From Zhenpiania hominis (GTDB taxonomy: Bacteria > Bacillota > Clostridia > Peptostreptococcales > Anaerovoracaceae), in contig NZ_JACRYT010000005.1 in NCBI RefSeq assembly GCF_014333425.1, forward strand, positions 100,116-164,115: 64,000 bases of DNA, written 5' to 3'. The position numbers and the translations under genes are program-made. Positions 9,859-18,166 of this stretch are shown piece after piece; within the stretch, counting starts at the first letter, position 1, and each line of letters opens with the position of its first letter. The notes below the pieces were generated by a model, which was not told the DNA's origin, searched no databases, and was given only the letters and a program-made list of their open reading frames with translations.

Positions 9859-10593
9859 ATGGGAGAAAAATGGATATATACAGATATTCATGCACACATC
9901 ATCCCAGGAGTAGATGATGGATCCTCAAGTATGGAAGAAAGCCTTGAAATGGCCGAACTCGCATATCAAGAAGGGGTACGGGCGATCATTGCAACACCAC
10001 ATTATGGAAGACGCAATCCTGAGTACAATACAAATCGTACAGTCGCATTAGCTATGGAATTGCGGGAGAAGATCAAAAAAAACCATCCGGATTTGAGTCT
10101 CTTTCTGGGGAATGAATTGTATTACAGTCCCGGAATTATTGAGGAAGTAAACTCCAGAAAAGCATTTACATTGGGAAGTACAAACTACGCGTTGGTCGAA
10201 TTTGATGTGCTGGCAGAATATCCGGAGTTGAAACGTTGTATCAGAGAGTTTGTGATGGAAGGCTACCGGCCAATCCTCGCGCACACAGAGCGATATAGAT
10301 GTCTCTTTCATGACATAAGCAGGGTAAAAGAGCTAATCGAGCAGGGTGCATACATACAGGTGAATACCAGAGGATTTATACAAAAAAAGAGGGAGGAACG
10401 CAGTTTATGGTGTTGGGAATTGCTTGAGACTGGTTTGATTCATTTTATAGCAAGTGATTGTCATAATATGCGGGAACGAAAACCCATCATGAAAACGGCA
10501 ATAAGGGAAATGGTGAAGCTGGCAGGAGAAGAAGCAGTAAAGGAAATTGTATATGCCAATATCTTTAAACTGCTCAAGAATGAATATATCTAG
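9859..10593 (+). CDS. cpsB: CpsB/CapC family protein-tyrosine phosphatase (PHP fold)
   Basis: This manganese-dependent PHP phosphatase removes phosphate from the tyrosine-rich tail of CpsD and so controls chain length and export. The metal ligands are visible: HAH at residues 11-13, the DDG stretch, TPHYG, LAHTERY and a late SDCHN. The protein has 244 residues from the ATG at 9859. AAAGGAGGG lies 9 bases before that ATG, while the GTG at 9853 would be too close. The following gene starts 11 bases after its stop. Confidence 0.92.
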   Translation: MGEKWIYTDIHAHIIPGVDDGSSSMEESLEMAELAYQEGVRAIIATPHYGRRNPEYNTNRTVALAMELREKIKKNHPDLSLFLGNELYYSPGIIEEVNSRKAFTLGSTNYALVEFDVLAEYPELKRCIREFVMEGYRPILAHTERYRCLFHDISRVKELIEQGAYIQVNTRGFIQKKREERSLWCWELLETGLIHFIASDCHNMRERKPIMKTAIREMVKLAGEEAVKEIVYANIFKLLKNEYI

Positions 10594-10604
10594 GAGGAAC
10601 ATAA

Positions 10605-11330
10605 ATGAATCATGAGAGAAATGAGATAGAATTCGATCTGCAAGAGGTTTTCTATATATTAAAAAAGAAGATTCTGCTTATCATTCTTGTGGCAGTTCTG
10701 GGAGCAGTGGCAGCCGGTGTATACAGTTTTCTTCTGGCCTCTCCCATATATCAGTCTACGGCAAAAGTGTACATACTGTCACAGTCTACATCATTAACTT
10801 CTTTTGCAGATATCCAGATCAGCTCCAGTTTAACAACAGACTATGAAGAGATGATTACGGGCAGACGTGTAGTCGGACAGGTAAAGGAAAATTTGAATCT
10901 TGATATGAAATATGAAGACATCGTGGAAATGGTAACGATTGAGAACCCTCCGGACACACGCATTTTAAATATATCAGTGGAATCTACAGATGCGCAGGAA
11001 GCGGCGGATATGGCAAATGAGTTTGCGGAAGTGTCGAGAGAGCAGATTTCGAGGATCATGGAGACCGATGAGCCGGCGTTATTTGAGACAGCTATCGTGG
11101 AAGACGATCCGATCAAACCGCAAAAGGCAAGGAATACTATACTGGGGTTCCTGATTGGCTTGATATTGTCAGCGTTCGTGGTGATTGTGCTGCATGTGCT
11201 TAATGACAATATCAAGAATCAGGAGGATGTGGAAAGGTATCTAAACCTCAATACGCTTGCCAATGTACCGCTTGAAAAGGGCAGTAAGGGAAAGAAAGAA
11301 AAGAAAGGGACACTCAGAAGAGAACGGTAA
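10605..11330 (+). CDS. cpsC: Wzz/CpsC-type polysaccharide co-polymerase, activator of CpsD
   Basis: The 241-residue protein has two membrane helices (about residues 20-45 and 180-205) flanking an extracytoplasmic domain, the layout of a Wzz chain-length determinant. The second helix is preceded by a proline motif (DPIKPQKARN), typical of the family. The short cytoplasmic C-terminus (rich in Lys, KGSKGKKEKK) would contact the kinase CpsD, encoded 18 bases downstream. As in other Firmicutes, the membrane activator and the kinase are separate proteins here rather than fused as in Proteobacteria. Confidence 0.92.
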   Translation: MNHERNEIEFDLQEVFYILKKKILLIILVAVLGAVAAGVYSFLLASPIYQSTAKVYILSQSTSLTSFADIQISSSLTTDYEEMITGRRVVGQVKENLNLDMKYEDIVEMVTIENPPDTRILNISVESTDAQEAADMANEFAEVSREQISRIMETDEPALFETAIVEDDPIKPQKARNTILGFLIGLILSAFVVIVLHVLNDNIKNQEDVERYLNLNTLANVPLEKGSKGKKEKKGTLRRER

Positions 11331-11348
11331 GGAAAGGAGAACGGATTC

Positions 11349-12029
11349 ATGCTGGATATAGAATTTGGAAATTTGCAGGAACCAGAATATGGACGAAGAG
11401 AGGCGCTGAATTCACTTAGAACGAATATACAGTTTTCCGGATCGGGATTACAGACATTGTTGTTTACAAGCTGTCAACCTAACGAGGGAAAGAGTACCAT
11501 ATCGTTTGAGTTGGCATACTCAATGGCAACAAATGGAAAAAAGACGGTGTTCGTCGATGCCGATCTCAGAAAGTCGGTAACGATCAATCGATATAAAATT
11601 ACTAACCAAAGAAAGCGAATCGGCGGTTTGTCGCACTATTTGTCGATGCAGGCAACTCTGGACGATGTCCTTTGTCATACAAATGTAGAAAATATGGATA
11701 TCATTTTATCAGGGCCTTATACACCGAATCCTACCGCCTTATTCAATGAACCTGCGTTTGATGTACTCTTACAAACGCTTAGAAAGTTATATGACTATGT
11801 GATTATAGATACCCCACCGCTTGGGGCCGTCATCGATGCTGCAGTCATAGCACCTAAGTGTGATGGGGCAATCCTTGTTCTGGAAGCCAATATGACAAAT
11901 TCCAGGGCAGCTATCAGCGTAAAAAAGCAACTTGAGCTTGTAGGTAGCAACATATTGGGAGTAGTCCTTAATAAAGTCCCTGTAAGGAGTAGTGGATATT
12001 ATTATCAGTATTATGGTGAATACAAATAG
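11349..12029 (+). CDS. cpsD: CpsD/CapB family bacterial tyrosine kinase
   Basis: This cytoplasmic BY-kinase autophosphorylates on a tyrosine cluster and works with CpsC to control polymer assembly. The Walker A motif SCQPNEGKST is at residues 41-50; the usual glycine is replaced by Asn45. Walker A' is VFVDADLR at 67-74 and Walker B is VIIDTPP near residue 149. The C-terminal tail SGYYYQYYGEYK holds six tyrosines, the expected phosphorylation cluster. Its length of 226 residues is normal. GAGAA-type ribosome bases lie upstream, and the gene follows cpsC closely. Confidence 0.94.
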   Translation: MLDIEFGNLQEPEYGRREALNSLRTNIQFSGSGLQTLLFTSCQPNEGKSTISFELAYSMATNGKKTVFVDADLRKSVTINRYKITNQRKRIGGLSHYLSMQATLDDVLCHTNVENMDIILSGPYTPNPTALFNEPAFDVLLQTLRKLYDYVIIDTPPLGAVIDAAVIAPKCDGAILVLEANMTNSRAAISVKKQLELVGSNILGVVLNKVPVRSSGYYYQYYGEYK

Positions 12030-12047
12030 CGGAGGGAAGATGCATAA

Positions 12048-12932
12048 ATGAAAGGGATCATATTAGCAGCAGGTAAGGGAACGAGGCTCTATCCAATAAC
12101 GAAATCAATCTGCAAGCCGTTGCTTCCTGTGTATGATAAACCTCTGATCTATTATTCTATTTCAACATTGATGTTGGCTGGGATAAGAGATATATTGATT
12201 ATTATACCTGATGGACAGCAGATTGCGTTTAGAGAATTGCTAGGAGATGGTAGTAAGTTTGGAATAAATATCGAATATGCGATACAGGACGTACCGAGAG
12301 GAATCGCAGATGCATTTATTGTAGGCGAGCGCTTTATCAAGAACGATCAAGTCTGTCTTATGCTTGGCGATAATATATTCTATCATCCGAATCTTGAAGG
12401 GATCTTAAAAAAAGCAATGCGATTCGTAAAAAATGCAAGTAAAGCAACGATATTTGGGATAAAGGTAGAAGATCCATATTCATTTGGTGTAGTGGAATTT
12501 GATGAAAATGGAAGAGTGATATCAATAGAAGAAAAGCCGGACTACCCAAAGTCTCAGTATGCAGTACCTGGATTATACTTCTATGGAAATGATGTGATCG
12601 ATATAGCAAAAGAGCTTAAACCGTCAGCAAGAGGTGAGCTTGAGATAACGGATGTGAATATTGAGTACTTGAATCGAGGGAAATTGAACGTAATACCGCT
12701 TGATGAAGAGGTCATTTGGCTTGATGCAGGGACGGTCACTACATTACATGAAGCGGCATGTAGGGTATATGAGATGCAGCAGATAGGAGTCTATGTGTCG
12801 TATCCTGAAAAAGTAGCTATAGATAAAGGTTATATTACTTGGGATAAATTTATTCATGAAATAGAGGAAATGCACAACACAGAGTATGGAAAACATTTAA
12901 AGGATATGATGGATAGCATCAAACTAATATAA
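12048..12932 (+). CDS. rfbA: Glucose-1-phosphate thymidylyltransferase-like nucleotidyltransferase
   Basis: The protein has 294 residues. It starts with the sugar nucleotidyltransferase signature LAAGKGTRLYPIT and has the metal-binding LGDNIFY near residue 106, EEKPDYPKS near 163 and GELEITDVN near 200. This pattern is that of RfbA/RmlA, which makes dTDP-glucose from glucose-1-phosphate and dTTP. No rmlB, rmlC or rmlD is present in the window, so the dTDP sugar may be finished elsewhere. Alternatively, this copy serves the kinase gene that follows after 43 bases. The C-terminus is divergent from typical RmlA. Confidence 0.87.
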   Translation: MKGIILAAGKGTRLYPITKSICKPLLPVYDKPLIYYSISTLMLAGIRDILIIIPDGQQIAFRELLGDGSKFGINIEYAIQDVPRGIADAFIVGERFIKNDQVCLMLGDNIFYHPNLEGILKKAMRFVKNASKATIFGIKVEDPYSFGVVEFDENGRVISIEEKPDYPKSQYAVPGLYFYGNDVIDIAKELKPSARGELEITDVNIEYLNRGKLNVIPLDEEVIWLDAGTVTTLHEAACRVYEMQQIGVYVSYPEKVAIDKGYITWDKFIHEIEEMHNTEYGKHLKDMMDSIKLI

Positions 12933-12975
12933 TTTTTTTGTGATCTAAAAATTATGAGAAGGAGAAACTAATTGG

Positions 12976-13998
12976 GTGTTAAATAAAAGACATTTACAGA
13001 ATATTTCAATTGCGGTAATTGGAGATTATTTTCTTGACAGATTTATTTATATAGATACAAATAGGACAAATAAATCCCTTTATGGCAACGGTCCAGTATA
13101 TCATGTCAATGAGGTTAGGAAATATGCTGGAGCAGCGGGAACAATTGCAAAAAACTTGGCTAATCTGGGTGTTGGACATATCTATGCTATTGGATTTATC
13201 GGAAATGACAGTAATGGAGTCGATCTAAGAAATTCAATGACTGCACTAGGCATTGATTGTGAGGGACTTATTGTAACTGATGCTTGTATTACACCAACGT
13301 ACACTATGGTACTTCAAAAAGGTTCTGTGCAAAGTGAAATCTGTGAATATGATTACTTAAATGATAGTGTGACCCCCATAGAAATACAGAAGCAAATTTC
13401 AAGTGCCATATATAAATTAGCAAATGAGAATGATTTAGACGCAATAATTGCGCTAGATCAACTAGATACGGAAGACTGTGGTGTTATTACTTCGTTAGTT
13501 GCGAAAACTTTATCATATATAGGTAATAAAAAAATAGTTTGTTTTGATTCTAGAAAACACATTGGAAAGGTAAAAAATGCGATTATTAAATGCAACTATA
13601 AAGAATTTATGGAATCCGAATTATATGATAGTTCAATAACATTTCAAGACTCATGCAAAAAGATAAGTAAGGAAACAGGGCAGACCCTTATTGTAACGAA
13701 AGATAAAGAGGGTGCATTTATAGTAGTAGACGGTAAAGTGACTCATATTCCTGCAAGAGAAATAGAACAGCCTATAGATTCTCGTGGTGCTGGTGACGCA
13801 TTTACTAGTGGTTTTGTTACTGCCTTTTGTTGTGGAACTTCACTTTATACTTCTGGTCTAATTGGAGCAGTAACAGCATCATTGTGTGTAACTGAAATTG
13901 GTACAACAGGACGTATGCTATTTGATGATGTAATGAATACCTATGAAAGGTGGCGTAATCATGACAGCTTCAGATATTTCTCAAAAATTACATATTGA
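12976..13998 (+). CDS. PfkB/RfaE-like carbohydrate kinase
   Basis: This is a ribokinase-fold sugar kinase of 340 residues. Near the N-terminus, IAVIGDYFLDRFIYID and the GAAGTIAKNLANLG stretch at 52-65 resemble the kinase domain of HldE/RfaE, which phosphorylates heptose-7-phosphate. The catalytic anion hole GAGDAF is at 271-276. The start is a GTG with AGAAGGAG upstream. The last 38 bases overlap the protein kinase gene in another frame, indicating coupled translation. Codon use is AT-richer than in the cps genes upstream. The substrate is unknown; a sugar phosphate destined for nucleotide activation is the likeliest. Confidence 0.82.
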   Translation: MLNKRHLQNISIAVIGDYFLDRFIYIDTNRTNKSLYGNGPVYHVNEVRKYAGAAGTIAKNLANLGVGHIYAIGFIGNDSNGVDLRNSMTALGIDCEGLIVTDACITPTYTMVLQKGSVQSEICEYDYLNDSVTPIEIQKQISSAIYKLANENDLDAIIALDQLDTEDCGVITSLVAKTLSYIGNKKIVCFDSRKHIGKVKNAIIKCNYKEFMESELYDSSITFQDSCKKISKETGQTLIVTKDKEGAFIVVDGKVTHIPAREIEQPIDSRGAGDAFTSGFVTAFCCGTSLYTSGLIGAVTASLCVTEIGTTGRMLFDDVMNTYERWRNHDSFRYFSKITY

Positions 13999-14884
13999 TA
14001 AAGGCAAAACTCTCACAACGAAGGGTAGCAAGTATCTAATAATTAGGGCTATAGGGCTTGGGAAGAATAATGTTGTATACTATGCGTTAGGCATAGAAGG
14101 TTTACGGAAAGGAATGTTTGTTGCAATAAAGATACAATATAATTTGGAGGGAAAACGAGTAAAACGATTTTTTCGTGAAGTTTCTTTCCTGCGTCAACAT
14201 CAACATTTATATACGGTAAAGTATTATGATGAAGGATATTATCAAGTAACAAATAAAAGATATCCATTTGTTGTAATTTCATATTTGCCATATACATTAG
14301 AAGATTACATTATCAATTTTGAAATGAGCTTTGAGAAAAAACTATGTTTTGCATGTCAAATGGCATCCGTACTATGCTGGCTGAAAAGGTTAAATACGCT
14401 TCATCGTGACATAAAGCCATTAAATATTCTTACAGATGGAGAAAATGCAGTTTTGGGGGATTTTGGACTAATCAAAAACTTAAACAAAGAACGATTACTA
14501 ATATCAGAATGGGATGATGGCGAAGCAGAGGATATTCTAGATATATCAGATACGATACCGAGGTTTTATCGTACACCAGAACTGGTTCGATTTGCGAAGA
14601 AGGAAGACATTCTTCGTATAGAATCTGACACTTTTCAAATGGGACTTGTATACGGTAGACTGTTTACAGGAAAAAATCCGTTACAGCCATCTAAAATGAA
14701 GTTGGATGATTTGAACATTTCCTTTTCTGAAGTTGATGAATATAATGTAGAATATAGAATCGTAAAAAGGCTCAACTGTTTAATAAGGAAAATGTTAAAC
14801 ATGGATTATAATATACGGGCAACTCCAGAATATGTTCTTCAAGAAATGATGGAGGTATATAAAATCTATGCTGTATATCCATGA
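13961..14884 (+). CDS. Hanks-type Ser/Thr protein kinase
   Basis: This is a soluble eukaryote-like kinase of 307 residues with all core catalytic elements: VAIK with Lys57, Glu73 in the alpha-C region, HRD at 148-150 with Lys152 and Asn155, and DFG at 167-169. There is no transmembrane helix and there are no PASTA repeats, so it is not the usual cell-wall-sensing PrkC. The start at 13961 follows AAAGGTGG by about 7 bases and lies inside the PfkB kinase gene. The coupling suggests that the two products work together, for example with the protein kinase tuning polysaccharide precursor supply. That is inference only. Confidence 0.88.
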   Translation: MTASDISQKLHIDKGKTLTTKGSKYLIIRAIGLGKNNVVYYALGIEGLRKGMFVAIKIQYNLEGKRVKRFFREVSFLRQHQHLYTVKYYDEGYYQVTNKRYPFVVISYLPYTLEDYIINFEMSFEKKLCFACQMASVLCWLKRLNTLHRDIKPLNILTDGENAVLGDFGLIKNLNKERLLISEWDDGEAEDILDISDTIPRFYRTPELVRFAKKEDILRIESDTFQMGLVYGRLFTGKNPLQPSKMKLDDLNISFSEVDEYNVEYRIVKRLNCLIRKMLNMDYNIRATPEYVLQEMMEVYKIYAVYP

Positions 14885-15235
14885 ACCTATCGTGAATTTT
14901 ATATAGCAAGAGGCGTTACTGGTGTTTGGGATTATATTCATGTGGTCGATGTGACAAAGGGGCATGTATCAGCCTTGGAATTTCTGAACAGGAACCCGAG
15001 ATTTCATGCATTTAATCTGGGAACTGAGCAAGGTGTCAGCGTTCTAGAACTACTCGAAACCCTTCAAAAGATAAACAGTGTAAAGGTACCGTATCGCTTC
15101 GTCCTACGTTGCCCGGGTGATGTGGTAGAATGCTATGCGTCCGTTGAAAAGGTGAAATATGTACTGGGCTGGCAGGCAAAGCGAAGTCTGGAAAATATGA
15201 CAATGGATGCTTGGCGGTTTGAAATTAGTTGCTAA
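14885..15235 (+). pseudogene. galE: 3' remnant of a UDP-glucose 4-epimerase gene
   Basis: Directly after the protein kinase stop, and in the same frame, about 116 codons encode the C-terminal third of a GalE-like epimerase. VTGVWDYIHVVDVTKGH corresponds to the GalE GVRDYIHVMDLADGH block, followed by the FNLGTEQGVSVLELL and CPGDVVECYAS regions. The whole NAD-binding half with GxxGxxG and YxxxK is missing, so no active epimerase can be made. A GTG at 14942 could start a 97-residue peptide, but no ribosome site supports it. The remnant marks a recombination joint between the capsule cluster and the accessory region to its right. Confidence 0.85.
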
Positions 15236-15294
15236 GTCTAAAATATTATAATTGGCAGGTAGGGCGCATGTTCATAATACTACAGGAGAAGAAT

Positions 15295-15837
15295 ATGGGA
15301 AGGATTACTTTCGCAGAAAGATTGCATGATATCCTCAGAGAAAGAGATATCATGCAGGTGGAACTTTGTAAAATGACGGGTATAGGAAAAAGTGCAATGA
15401 GTCAGTATTTGAGTGGAGCTTTTACTCCAAGGCAGGAGACTTTGTATAAGCTGGCTTCTGCTTTGGATGTCTCCGAGGCATGGCTTATGGGATATGATGT
15501 GCCTTGTGATAGAAAGATTCCTACTGGCAGAGAATCAGATTCCGATTCCTTTTATTTCACTGCTGCCGATGATAGTATGGCATCATTTTGTATCCCAAAT
15601 GGTTCCAAAGTTCTTATTCAAAAAAACGATTACGCCCATTCGGGTCAGATCGTATGCTTTTCCATTGCGGATGCTCAAGAGATGCTCTTGAGAAAATTAT
15701 ACAAGCAGGGGACTGGGTTCGTTTTCACTGCATCGTCAAGCGGTGATTACCCGCCTTTTATTTTCAGCGAGTCAGACTTTTCTGCCCGCAGGCTGAAAAT
15801 TCACGGTGTTGCAATAAAAGTCATCATTTCACTATAG
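15295..15837 (+). CDS. LexA-like transcriptional repressor (XRE HTH plus S24 peptidase)
   Basis: The protein has 180 residues from the ATG at 15295, which follows CAGGAGAAG at good distance; in-frame codons upstream lack such support. Residues 5-65 form a Cro/C1-type helix-turn-helix (QVELCKMTGIGKSAMSQYLS). Residues 88-180 resemble the S24/LexA self-cleavage domain, with the catalytic Ser94 in DDSM and Lys134 in LLRKLY. Such repressors usually keep prophages or conjugative elements silent and are released by RecA after DNA damage. It stands just downstream of the galE remnant, at the left edge of a block of mobile-element genes. Confidence 0.88.
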   Translation: MGRITFAERLHDILRERDIMQVELCKMTGIGKSAMSQYLSGAFTPRQETLYKLASALDVSEAWLMGYDVPCDRKIPTGRESDSDSFYFTAADDSMASFCIPNGSKVLIQKNDYAHSGQIVCFSIADAQEMLLRKLYKQGTGFVFTASSSGDYPPFIFSESDFSARRLKIHGVAIKVIISL

Positions 15838-15869
15838 TGCAGGTATGAAATTTTTAAAGACAGAAAATG

Positions 15870-15901
15870 CAGTTTAGATTAAGTCTAGAAAATGTAAACT
15901 G
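15870..15901. repeat. 7-bp inverted repeat downstream of the S24 repressor gene
   Basis: CAGTTTA at 15870-15876 is repeated inverted as TAAACTG at 15895-15901 with an 18-base spacer. It lies 33 bases after the repressor stop. It could be an operator half-site pair or part of an RNA fold. Its function is unknown. Confidence 0.4.
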
Positions 15902-15940
15902 ACGAAAAGTACGTTCACTGTGTGTGAAAATTTTAAGAGA

Positions 15941-15985
15941 AAAATCCCTGCATTAGCTATCATTCAATGCTTGCAGAGATTTTTG
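15941..15985 (+). terminator. Probable intrinsic terminator between convergent genes
   Basis: AAAATC-CCTGCA at 15941-15952 pairs with TGCAG-AGATTTT at 15972-15983, with one mismatch, followed by a T-rich run. It lies between the convergent S24 repressor gene and the DUF3102 gene, so it may end transcription from either side. Confidence 0.5.
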
Positions 15986-16013
15986 AGGGAGTGCTCTTCC
16001 AATTTATCCATAT

Positions 16014-17102
16014 TTATTTTTTCACTTCCATCCGTTCTGCCATGGACGTAAGCACATCGCTGATGGAAGCTTTTAATTCTTCGGCCGTCTTAGAATTTAG
16101 TTTCCGGAGCCGACTGAGACTTTCTTCTAAATCCTCGTAAGTTTGTTGAAGACTGAGTAAAATGTATTCACATTTTACAGCTTCCTTTGCCATTCTGGCA
16201 CGAAGATTTGCTGCTTTTTTGTCAGCATCCAGCTTTTCTGCCTTTTCTTTTAACTTTTCCAACTGTTGATTGAATTTTTCTGTTGCTTTGCGCATTTCAT
16301 CGTCTTTTTTTCGCAACACTTTTTCCGTTGCCTCTTTTTCTGCCTGTTGTAAGGCGTTTAACTCTTTTTGGTGAGCGGAAATAAGGGCTTCTTTTTCTTT
16401 AAGTAAAGACGATTTTTCCTGTTCCGCTTTTTTCAGCTTTTCCCGCTCTTCTGCAACTAATTGCTCCAACTGTTTCTGTACTTCCGTGTCACGATTCTTT
16501 TCTGCCTGTAGAGCCTGATCTTCCAGAGAGGAAATTTTTTTTGTCAGGGCTTCGATCCTGTTTTGATTTTCTGCCTCTTGTTTTTTCTGTTCTTGTTCTT
16601 TTTTCTCGAATACCGTTATCTTTTCTTGAAGTACCACATTTTCCTGTTTCGCTTCTTGAATCATCTTTTTTAGTTGTGCAATGGACATGTCCGTCACATT
16701 ATTTTTCTGTACAAAAGGTTCTCGATCTTCGGAAGGAAGTGCTAATAATTGTAATGCCTGAGAATATCCGATATTCGCAAACGTCTGCGAATTTGCAAGG
16801 CCAGTTTTACCATATTCTTCATAAAGCTTCATTAGGTTATTCGCTGTGCGCTGAGAAAACTCAACACGCTCTTTCAACCAATCTGCCCACTTCCCATGTT
16901 TGATAATCTGCTTTGCCTCAGTCAACCGTTTCCCAATTTCAATGGAATTTAGGAGGACGGTTTGCTGCGTTTGGGCGGTGATCATGCGGATTTCTGTTAC
17001 AAGCTGTGTTTCCTGTTGCGAATGATCCATTTCAACAAAGCTTTCGTTTGTAGTTGCCATAGCGGTATGTTCTTCTTTTTTCATTTCTGTATTGTTCTTC
17101 AT
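16014..17102 (-). CDS. DUF3102 domain protein with long coiled coil
   Basis: The protein has 362 residues. Residues 30-115 match the DUF3102 pattern (LLNSIEIGKRLTEAKQIIKH, then GKWADWLKERVEFSQRTANN and MKLYEEYG). A Gln/Glu/Lys-rich region from about 165 to 300 is predicted to be coiled coil, and a helical C-terminus follows. DUF3102 proteins are common on plasmids and conjugative transposons of Firmicutes and have a ParB/Noc-like flavour, but no function is established that I can name. It probably forms an operon with the YdbC-like gene upstream on the minus strand. A role in maintenance or partition of a mobile element is an inference. Confidence 0.8.
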   Translation of the reverse strand: MKNNTEMKKEEHTAMATTNESFVEMDHSQQETQLVTEIRMITAQTQQTVLLNSIEIGKRLTEAKQIIKHGKWADWLKERVEFSQRTANNLMKLYEEYGKTGLANSQTFANIGYSQALQLLALPSEDREPFVQKNNVTDMSIAQLKKMIQEAKQENVVLQEKITVFEKKEQEQKKQEAENQNRIEALTKKISSLEDQALQAEKNRDTEVQKQLEQLVAEEREKLKKAEQEKSSLLKEKEALISAHQKELNALQQAEKEATEKVLRKKDDEMRKATEKFNQQLEKLKEKAEKLDADKKAANLRARMAKEAVKCEYILLSLQQTYEDLEESLSRLRKLNSKTAEELKASISDVLTSMAERMEVKK

Positions 17103-17158
17103 GATGAAACTCCCTTTCTTTTATCAATCTTGTTAAGGTTGTGATATAGACCTTTCCA

Positions 17159-17185
17159 GCAGGCAGAGCCGAGAACCCTGCCTGC
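17159..17185. repeat. 8-bp hairpin between the ydbC-like and DUF3102 genes
   Basis: GCAGGCAG at 17159-17166 pairs with CTGCCTGC at 17178-17185. No clear U-tract follows on either strand, so it may moderate read-through from the YdbC-like gene to the DUF3102 gene rather than terminate it. Confidence 0.4.
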
Positions 17186-17199
17186 CTCAAAAGATACGG

Positions 17200-17442
17200 T
17201 TAGATTTCTCGATTGTTTAATAAGGCGATTAATGTCCGTATTTCTTTTGGGTGAAAGGTAATCCCTCTTGACATATGTTCATGCTCCGGATCCCAGTCAC
17301 GGATATCATATTTGGGTGCATTTCCATTCCAAGAGACAAGATTCAATTCCTTATTCCACCCGGTTGGGTATTCGGTAATGATTCCGATTCGTTCTTTGAT
17401 TTCAAATACGATTTCTTCTCTTTCTGTTCTCTGAATTGCCAT
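17200..17442 (-). CDS. YdbC/PC4-like single-strand DNA binding protein
   Basis: This 80-residue protein resembles the PC4-fold YdbC family, whose members bind single-stranded DNA. Recognisable pieces are FEIKERIGIITEYPTGWNKELNLVSWN and KYDIRDWDPEHEHMSRGITF. AAAGGAG sits 8 bases before the ATG at 17442, so the longer frame starting at 17493 is rejected. Genes like this are frequent in Tn916/Tn1549-type conjugative elements of Firmicutes, which agrees with its neighbours. It lies about 100 bases upstream of the DUF3102 gene on the same strand. Confidence 0.82.
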   Translation of the reverse strand: MAIQRTEREEIVFEIKERIGIITEYPTGWNKELNLVSWNGNAPKYDIRDWDPEHEHMSRGITFHPKEIRTLIALLNNREI

Positions 17443-17600
17443 ATTGTGTTCTCCTTTCCAAAATGGTTGAATTAAGAAATAGATTTTTGCCACCGAATGT
17501 GGTGGTGAATGCTTATATCTGTGGTAGTGGTAGCGCAGCGGAAGTGAGAAGGCCAGTCAAGGGCGTAAGACTTTTTCAGATTTTTTTTCGAAGGAGAAAA

Positions 17601-17693
17601 ATGTTAAAAAGTTGCGGATGCACCCTTGACGTCAGCCAGCGAACGACCAATCATGGCCACCCACAGAATAAGCATCCTTTTAAGGTCACTTAA
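17601..17693 (+). CDS. Possible 30-residue small peptide
   Basis: ATG at 17601 is preceded by AAGGAG with 4-base spacing and opens a 30-codon frame (start MLKSCGCTLDVSQR). I do not recognise it. The frame overlaps one arm of an inverted repeat, so it may be accidental. Only the ribosome site supports it. Confidence 0.2.
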   Translation: MLKSCGCTLDVSQRTTNHGHPQNKHPFKVT

Positions 17694-17715
17694 AAGAACC
17701 GATTGCATATAAAAA

Positions 17716-17740
17716 CGTTCTCCAGGCAATGTGGAGAACG
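17716..17740. repeat. Perfect 9-bp hairpin with flanking direct repeats
   Basis: CGTTCTCCA at 17716-17724 and TGGAGAACG at 17732-17740 form a 9-bp stem with a 7-base loop. AACCGATT occurs as a direct repeat on both sides (about 17697 and 17741). No U-tract follows, so it is more likely a protein-binding or DNA-processing site than a terminator. Confidence 0.45.
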
Positions 17741-18166
17741 AACCGATTAGAAAAATGCAGGCAGAGACTTGCAGAGAATTTTCATGGATAGAAAGATAAG
17801 ACAAAAGCTGCAAGGACATAACGGTATATATGGGAAAAATAATGGAAGTCAATCTTATATAAATTCCTGTGAAATCGTAAAAAACATGTGTATGTATAAG
17901 ATTTCCGTTTTATTAGGCCGAACAGCCTTTTGATCCGGAAATAGGAATTTCAAATAAATCAGGATCATTGCGAGTAGAGACGTGTAGGAGCTTTATGTAG
18001 AAAATAGTTCCTTTGAAAGAGCAAAATGCGATTAAAAAGTAGAAGAATCTTGTTTTTCTCAGAAAGGAAACCAAAAAGAATTCCGGTTACCCCTGATAAC
18101 AAAGGAATCTTTCAGTATATAAGGTGGCAGGGAATCTGCAGAAATGAAAAAAGTTCAAAAGAATGA

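Larger units (their letters stand above)
17443..18166. other. 724-bp gene-poor stretch with inverted repeats
   Basis: I see no convincing conserved gene here. It holds GTCAAGGG at 17556-17563 with its inverted partner CCCTTGAC at 17623-17630, and a perfect 9-bp hairpin at 17716-17740. A possible 30-codon frame lies at 17601-17693. The right third, up to the XRE gene stop, is AT-rich and featureless. Such structured, gene-poor DNA in a mobile element could hold an origin of transfer or a replication origin, but nothing recognisable proves it. Confidence 0.5.

Noticed and set aside
15229..15294. N-terminal extension of the S24 repressor
   Set aside because: The 22 extra codons overlap the galE remnant and lack a ribosome site; CAGGAGAAG stands before the ATG at 15295.
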